From an uncultured Muribaculaceae bacterium (GTDB taxonomy: Bacteria; Bacteroidota; Bacteroidia; Bacteroidales; Muribaculaceae), in NCBI GenBank assembly GCA_910589055.1, contig CAJURN010000002.1, forward strand, positions 1 to 44,091: a stretch of DNA of 44,091 bases, given 5' to 3'. Shown piece after piece: positions 39,498 through 44,091 of the stretch; within the stretch, counting starts at the first letter, position 1; every line of letters begins with the position of its first letter. Both the position numbers and the translations under genes were made by a program. The notes below the pieces were generated by a model. The model was not told the DNA's origin. It did no database searches and worked only from the letters and a program-made list of their open reading frames with translations.

Positions 39498-39927
39498 AGT
39501 TATTGACAAAGAAAAGACCCTCCAGTTCATAAAATATTGCATCGTGGGTGTGCTTAACACGCTCATCACGCTCGGTGTCATATATCTGTGCAAATCATTG
39601 CTCGGAATCAACGACTACGTGAGCAACGCGCTCGGCTACATCTGCGGCGTGGTAAATTCCTTTCTATGCAACAAACAGTGGGTTTTTCAGTCTAAGGGCG
39701 AGTACCGTCGTGAGGCGCTGCGTTTCATCGTCGGATTTCTTTTGTGCTACGGCCTGCAGTTCTGGGTGGTGTGGATGCTCAACAGCTCGCAGCTCGGCGA
39801 CCTTATTTTCAATTTCTACGGACTGATTCTATCAGGCTACGGTATTGCGACACTGCTCGGCAACGTGGTATATACGCTTGCCAACTTCGTCTACAACCGC
39901 GTCGTCACTTTCCGCCAGCCTGCCTGA
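39490..39927 (+). CDS. GtrA-family membrane protein
   Basis: A 145-residue protein with four hydrophobic helices: FIKYCIVGVLNTLITLGVIYL (about 11-31), the LGYICGVVNSFLCNKQWVF segment that characterises GtrA, a third helix near 78-97 and a last one near 115-135. GtrA proteins help move polyprenyl-linked sugars across the inner membrane; whether this one acts in teichuronic, arabinogalactan-like or O-antigen glucosylation is unknown. The start at ATG 39490 overlaps the previous gene by 8 bp. Its end overlaps the convergent recQ gene by 23 bp. Confidence 0.87.
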   Translation: MTKVIDKEKTLQFIKYCIVGVLNTLITLGVIYLCKSLLGINDYVSNALGYICGVVNSFLCNKQWVFQSKGEYRREALRFIVGFLLCYGLQFWVVWMLNSSQLGDLIFNFYGLILSGYGIATLLGNVVYTLANFVYNRVVTFRQPA

Positions 39928-41902
39928 GCCTGACGGTAGATGCCGTGAGTTCGATTTCACCGCTTTCGGCAAGATTCCGCAGAATATCCACCGCCTCGGA
40001 TGTGCATGTGGCGAAATGAGCGAGCACTGAATCCGTGTCGACTGCTCCGTCTGACGCATATTCTCTCAGAATTTCCATAAGTCTTTCCTTGATTCCTGCG
40101 CTGTCGGCGGAGGTTTTCTTTCGCGTCGCACGGCAGATGTCGCATGAGCCGCACGGCCCTGCTGGCGTCTCTCCGAAGTAGCGCAGCATCCTGTTTACGC
40201 GGCAGCCTTCCTCGCCCCAGATGTATTCCTTCATGGCCTTGATGCGGTTCTCGAAGCACTTGCGGCGTTCCTCGTAGACTTCGCGCGGAATGACAAGATG
40301 CCGCGACAGTTCGCGCGAGGTCGGGAAGTATATATAGGGGGTGCGGCTGAGCGGTATGTAGCTCACGACGTGCATTTTCGACAATTTCAGCAGAGCCTGA
40401 TACACGTCGTCGGGCTTGATGCCGAGACGGTAGGCCACAAGACGCTCGCTGATATACACATAGTCGGCAAACAACCCTCCGTAGCACCGCATGATGGCTT
40501 GCAGCACGGCCTCAGTGTCGCTGTCAAGGCTGAGATAGTATATATCCTCACGCGAGGACAGAATCATGACCCTCGACCGGGTGGCAACCTCATCGACATA
40601 TTCTATATAGCCTGTACGGCTCAGGATCGACAGGGCGCTTCGAGTCTGCGGCAGCGGCAGTTCAAAGCGTGCGGACATCACTTCAGGATTGAATTCGAAT
40701 GTTCGGTTGTATCCCGCTCCCACGCCTACGTTGAGAAACACACACGTACTGTCGTACACTTTCAGAAGGAAATCCTTGGGCGGAAAATTCTCCGTTATGC
40801 GGCGGCTCAGGGCAGCCTTGTCGCCGTCGGTATAGAGCAGCACGGCAAACGACCGCAAGCCGTCGCGGCCTGCGCGACCCGCTTCCTGATAGTATTCCTC
40901 AAGAGTCGAGGGGATGTCGTGGTGTATTACCACGCGCACGTCGGGCTTGTCGATGCCCATGCCGAAAGCGGTCGTGGCAACTATGACCCGCGATTCGCCC
41001 GAGCGCCAGCGGTTCTGGAAGTCGTTCTTTTCCTCCGGCGAAAGTCCGGCATGGTAGTATTCGGCGGTGATGCCTTCGGCACGGATGTAGGTGCAGAGTT
41101 CGCGTGTGCGCTTGCGGGAACGGACATACACGATTGCCGGGCCAACGGTGTTGCGGAGCACGCGCATCATCGTGTCTTCTTTCTTGTCGCAGCGCCGCAC
41201 AAGATACGAAATGTTGTCGCGCGAGAAACTCAGTGAGAAGACCGCCGGGTCGGAAAGCGACAGCTTGGCTGCGATGTCGGCCACGACCTCAGGCGTGGCC
41301 GAAGCCGTCAGGGCAAGCACCGGAACCTGTGGAAACAGAGTCCTTACCGTATCAATCTTCAGATACGACGGGCGGAAGTCGTAGCCCCATTGTGATATGC
41401 AATGGGCTTCGTCGACCACGAGAAGAGAAAGATTCCACGACCGAAGGCGCGCGATGAATGTCTCGCGTCCGAGGCGTTCGGGAGCCACATACAGCAGCTT
41501 GGCTTTTCCGGAGTGGCACAGCTCGCAGGCGTATTCCGATTCGGCGCGGCTCATTCCGGAGTGGAGACACACGGCGCGGATTCCGCGGTCGGAGAGGTTG
41601 TCAATCTGGTCTTTCATCAGCGAGATCAACGGCGTCACAACCACTGTAAGCCCCGGCAGCACGAGCGCCGGAACCTGAAATGTGATTGACTTGCCGCCAC
41701 CCGTCGGGAGCAGGCCAATGGTGTCTTTGCCCGAAAGTACTGAGCGTATTATCTCCTCCTGGCGCGGACGGAAACCGGGAAATCCCCAGTATCGCTGGAG
41801 CACTTCGTGGATGTCGGTCCCGGCATTGCCGTAGCTGCTTGCTTCCTCGTACACTTCGTCCGAGAAATCATAGTAGCCGTAGGGGATGTCCGGGTCAGAC
41901 AT
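39905..41902 (-). CDS. recQ: RecQ-family ATP-dependent DNA helicase
   Basis: 3'-5' DNA helicase for recombination and fork repair, 665 residues. The P-loop is GLLPTGGGKSITFQ near residues 58-71, the Walker B is VVDEAHCISQWGYDFRPSY near 157-175, and the RecA-2 domain has GRAGRDG near 340. The RQC zinc site is visible as C-x16-C...CGSCDIC (from RRKCFENRIKAMKEY to GPCGSCDICRA), and a winged helix follows. A classical HRDC domain is not obvious. It starts 3 nt after the recJ stop, so they are co-transcribed. Confidence 0.96.
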   Translation of the reverse strand: MSDPDIPYGYYDFSDEVYEEASSYGNAGTDIHEVLQRYWGFPGFRPRQEEIIRSVLSGKDTIGLLPTGGGKSITFQVPALVLPGLTVVVTPLISLMKDQIDNLSDRGIRAVCLHSGMSRAESEYACELCHSGKAKLLYVAPERLGRETFIARLRSWNLSLLVVDEAHCISQWGYDFRPSYLKIDTVRTLFPQVPVLALTASATPEVVADIAAKLSLSDPAVFSLSFSRDNISYLVRRCDKKEDTMMRVLRNTVGPAIVYVRSRKRTRELCTYIRAEGITAEYYHAGLSPEEKNDFQNRWRSGESRVIVATTAFGMGIDKPDVRVVIHHDIPSTLEEYYQEAGRAGRDGLRSFAVLLYTDGDKAALSRRITENFPPKDFLLKVYDSTCVFLNVGVGAGYNRTFEFNPEVMSARFELPLPQTRSALSILSRTGYIEYVDEVATRSRVMILSSREDIYYLSLDSDTEAVLQAIMRCYGGLFADYVYISERLVAYRLGIKPDDVYQALLKLSKMHVVSYIPLSRTPYIYFPTSRELSRHLVIPREVYEERRKCFENRIKAMKEYIWGEEGCRVNRMLRYFGETPAGPCGSCDICRATRKKTSADSAGIKERLMEILREYASDGAVDTDSVLAHFATCTSEAVDILRNLAESGEIELTASTVRLRQAGGK

Positions 41903-41905
41903 GTG

Positions 41906-43636
41906 TTATTCCATTACCGTGCGTATCTGTTTCACCATGAGCTGAAGCGAGGATGAAGCGTTCTGATGCTTGTTCTCCTCAATGGTGTAGCAGATGTTGA
42001 AAGGACGTCCCGAGTGGATGTGCTCGAAGTACTGGGCCATGTTGAAGGCGATGCCGTTGATGACGCGGCCGGAAGTGTCGTCGACCAGTTCGAGCTTGAT
42101 GTGTTCGAGGTTGCGGCCAACGAGCTTGCTCGTGCCGAAGTCCTTGACACGTCGTGTGCAGAATGTCGGCTTTTGGTTTCCGGGGCCGAAGGGGTTGAAC
42201 AGGCGCAGTGTTGACACAAATTCCGGAGTGATTTCCGAGAATGTCAGGAAGGCATCAATATCAATCTGCGGCATCATCTGCTCGGGCAGGATATTGGCAG
42301 CCACATATTCCTCGAAGCGCTGGGTGAAGGCGGGGATGTTCTCTTCCTTGAGCGAGAGTCCCACGGCATAGGGGTGACCGCCGAAGTTCTCGAGCAGGTC
42401 GCGTGCCGAATCCACAGCCTTGTAGATGTCGAATCCGTGAACCGAGCGCGACGAACCCGTGGCAAGGCCGTTGGCGAGCGTGAGCACAACCGAGGGCTTG
42501 TAGTAAAGTTCGGTCAGACGCGAGGCCACGATGCCGATGATGCCTTTGTGCCAGTCTTTGTTGTAGATTACGATTGACTTCTTGGGGGAGTGCATTTCGC
42601 CGCGCGCCTCGAGGATGGCGTTGGCTTCCTCGGTGATGCGCTTGTCGAGTTCCTTGCGGTCTTTGTTGTATTGGTCGATGGCGAGACTCTTACGCGCGGC
42701 ATCCTTGGCATCGCGTGCCACGAGCAGTTCCACGGCCTCGCGACCGCTCTGCATGCGGCCTGACGCGTTGATGCGCGGCCCTATCTTGAATATCACATCG
42801 CTGATGGTAAGTTCCTTGCCGCCGAGTCCGCAGGTGCGTATGATGGCGCGCAGACCCATGTTGGGGTTGGTGTTGAGCCTTTTAAGACCCATGTAGGCCA
42901 TAACGCGGTTCTCGTCGATCATCGGCACGATGTCCGCCGCGATACTCACGGCCACGAGGTCGAGCATCGACTCAAGTTCAGCCGTTGCAATGCCGTTGCT
43001 TATAGAGAAAGCCTGCATCAGCTTGTAGCCCACTCCGCAGCCCGAAAGGTGGGGGCAGGGGTAGGGTGAACCTTCGAGTTTGGGATTCAGTATCGCCACG
43101 GCGGGAGGGAGTTCGTCGTCCGGCACGTGGTGGTCGCAGATGATGAAGTCGATACCGCGCTCGGCAGCATACTTGATTTCATCAATAGCCTTGATGCCGC
43201 AGTCGAGAATGATTACAAGCTTCACGCCCTGCTCGGCCACGTAGTCGATGCTCTTGCGCGAGATGCCATAGCCCTCGTCGTAGCGGGTGGGAATGTAGAA
43301 ATCGAGTTCGGAATAGAAATTCTGGAGATAGCGGTAGACGAGAGCAACGGCGGTAGTGCCGTCAACGTCGTAGTCGCCGTAAATCATGATTTTTTCCTTG
43401 GCGCCCATAGCGCGGTTCAGGCGGTCGACCGCCTTGTCCATGTCGGGCATAAGGAACGGATCGTGAAGATCCCGGAGAGAGGGGTGGAAGAACTTCTCGG
43501 CAGCGGCGATGGTGGTGATGCCGCGCTGAACGAGAAGGTCACTCACCGGCGGACAATTGGCGAACCGCCGGGCAAGCTCACTTCCTTGCCGCTTCTCCTC
43601 TGAAGTTATCGTGGGATAGTTCCATTTGCGTGTCAT
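41906..43636 (-). CDS. recJ: Single-stranded-DNA exonuclease RecJ
   Basis: 5'-3' ssDNA exonuclease, 576 residues. DHH-family motifs are present: IYGDYDVDGTTA near 84-95, LDCGIKAIDE, FIICDHHVPDDELPPA near 165-180, and the DHHA1 motif GGHPYAVGLSL near 420. The C-terminal OB-like domain is complete. First gene of the recJ-recQ operon, downstream of a structured leader. Confidence 0.96.
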   Translation of the reverse strand: MTRKWNYPTITSEEKRQGSELARRFANCPPVSDLLVQRGITTIAAAEKFFHPSLRDLHDPFLMPDMDKAVDRLNRAMGAKEKIMIYGDYDVDGTTAVALVYRYLQNFYSELDFYIPTRYDEGYGISRKSIDYVAEQGVKLVIILDCGIKAIDEIKYAAERGIDFIICDHHVPDDELPPAVAILNPKLEGSPYPCPHLSGCGVGYKLMQAFSISNGIATAELESMLDLVAVSIAADIVPMIDENRVMAYMGLKRLNTNPNMGLRAIIRTCGLGGKELTISDVIFKIGPRINASGRMQSGREAVELLVARDAKDAARKSLAIDQYNKDRKELDKRITEEANAILEARGEMHSPKKSIVIYNKDWHKGIIGIVASRLTELYYKPSVVLTLANGLATGSSRSVHGFDIYKAVDSARDLLENFGGHPYAVGLSLKEENIPAFTQRFEEYVAANILPEQMMPQIDIDAFLTFSEITPEFVSTLRLFNPFGPGNQKPTFCTRRVKDFGTSKLVGRNLEHIKLELVDDTSGRVINGIAFNMAQYFEHIHSGRPFNICYTIEENKHQNASSSLQLMVKQIRTVME

Positions 43637-43798
43637 TTATCTTATATTTTTTATTTTTTTCTTATGCAGGAGGCGGACGGCATGGCCCGCGAGAGCTTAT
43701 TGCCGCAGAGGAGGACGGTTTAAGCTCTGGTATTTAGTGTGTTGGCGTTCCTGACCGCTCGGTCGGGTACAAACTCCGCCAATATATATGCAAAAATA
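43637..43798 (-). promoter_or_regulatory. Structured leader of recJ-recQ with a -7 box
   Basis: CAAAAATA on the plus strand (43791-43798) reads TATTTTTG on the minus strand, a good -7 box; the leader would be about 150 nt. It holds nested stems: TTGGCG (43742-43747)/CGCCAA (43777-43782) with GACCG/CGGTC (43753-43764) inside, and AGAGCTTA (43692-43699)/TAAGCTCT (43721-43728). No -33 box at normal spacing was seen. No riboswitch class was recognised. Confidence 0.45.
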
Positions 43799-43860
43799 AG
43801 AAAAAAAACGCAAAGCACCTCTCCCGCGATGCTTAAAAATCGCTAAGAATAACGTTGGGG

Positions 43861-44018
43861 ATTGGGTGAAAGGTTAAAAGTGAAAAGTGAAGGGAAATGT
43901 GTTGGAGGTTGGGGGGAGGTGTTTGAGGTTGGGTGAAGGGTTGAAAGTGAAAAGTGAAGGGAAGTGTGTTGGAGGTCGGGGGAGGTGTTGTGGATTGGGT
44001 GAAGGGTTGAAAGTGAAG
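43861..44018. repeat. 66-67-bp tandem repeat, about 2.4 copies
   Basis: Units starting at 43861, 43928 and 43994 share TTGGGTGAAGGGTTGAAAG followed by AGTGAAAAGTGAAGGGAA and a GT-rich tail. They carry the same GTGAAAGG words as the block at 26221-26357. No real gene is coded; a minus-strand frame over it is just repeat translation. Confidence 0.85.
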
Positions 44019-44040
44019 AAAATAGCTCGTTGGCGTGATT

Positions 44041-44089
44041 AGCACCGGAGGTGCTTTATAATGCGAGAACCCCATGCTTCAGCATGGGG
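44041..44089. repeat. Two REP-like hairpins at the window edge
   Basis: AGCACC/GGTGCT (44041-44055, 3-nt loop) and CCCCATGCT/AGCATGGGG (44070-44089, 2-nt loop) are perfect stems with minimal loops, similar in build to those at 36856-36992. What lies beyond the window is unknown. Confidence 0.6.
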
Positions 44090-44091
44090 CA

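Noticed and set aside
43833..44075. 80-codon minus-strand frame at the right edge
   Set aside because: The protein is only a translation of the 66-67-bp tandem repeat (repeated HFQPFTQ-like words).
1..44091. CRISPR array, tRNA or rRNA genes
   Set aside because: No regularly spaced direct repeats of CRISPR type and no tRNA or rRNA segments were recognised; the short-period repeats present have no spacers.

Overview
The window reads as chromosome of a gut member of the Bacteroidales, most likely Muribaculaceae-like. The taxon is inferred from three things: gene content and protein style (DUF1573, a BspA-type LRR protein, a T9SS-like C-terminal domain, a glycogen cluster built from GDE, GT4 and GH57, and the run DUF177-rpmF-fabH-era-der); Bacteroidetes-type promoters (TTTG, about 20 bp, TAnnTTTG); and intergenic GGATTA and GTGAAAGG repeats. 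No tRNA, rRNA, CRISPR array, integrase or complete insertion sequence was seen.

Layout. 1-4.4 kb: a WecA/WbpL-type glycosyl-1-phosphate transferase, pckA, tcdA and a possible ~70-nt small RNA. 4.4-7.0 kb: a minus-strand operon of a small protein, a cyclophilin-type isomerase and an M16 peptidase. 7.2-8.75 kb: a CotH-kinase-family surface protein whose signal peptide is out of frame with the promoter-proximal ATG at a 6-G tract. 8.9-14.35 kb: an alpha-glucan operon transcribed GDE, GT4, GH57, then a cytidylate-kinase-like gene. 14.4-15.0 kb: repeats and a strong candidate ~250-nt non-coding RNA. 15.1-16.4 kb: a YbdG-type MscS channel. 16.4-21.0 kb: the most unusual part, a compact six-gene phage-head-like cassette (scaffold-like, major-capsid-like, adaptor-like, portal-like and two unknown proteins) with no terminase, tail, lysis, integrase or replication genes, interrupted by a short MITE-like element. 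21.1-25.1 kb: a divergent ion channel, a BspA-type LRR protein and a DUF1573 protein. 25.2-30.7 kb: a glutaminase-family protein lacking the catalytic serine, a DcaP-like porin and a 943-residue M16 peptidase. 30.8-38.9 kb: housekeeping genes (MTA/SAH nucleosidase, AlbA_2 protein, DUF177, rpmF, fabH, era, der, pheS, nth). 38.9-43.6 kb: a TRIC-type channel, a GtrA protein, and the recJ-recQ operon on the opposite strand. The right edge carries a 66-67-bp tandem repeat and REP-like hairpins.

Main points for follow-up: (1) the phage-head cassette, tightly coupled, with no broken frame and its own host-type -7 box; (2) a promoter/operator element in three nearly identical copies (180-211, 6998-7029, 8801-8832) with a conserved 20-bp spacer and an overlapping dyad; (3) the homopolymer frameshift in the CotH gene; (4) a candidate structured RNA at 14722-14970; (5) enzymes with altered catalytic positions (glutaminase Ser to Glu; GH57 Asp to Asn; possibly GDE Asp to Asn). 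All function statements come from motif reading and family knowledge; no searches were run.
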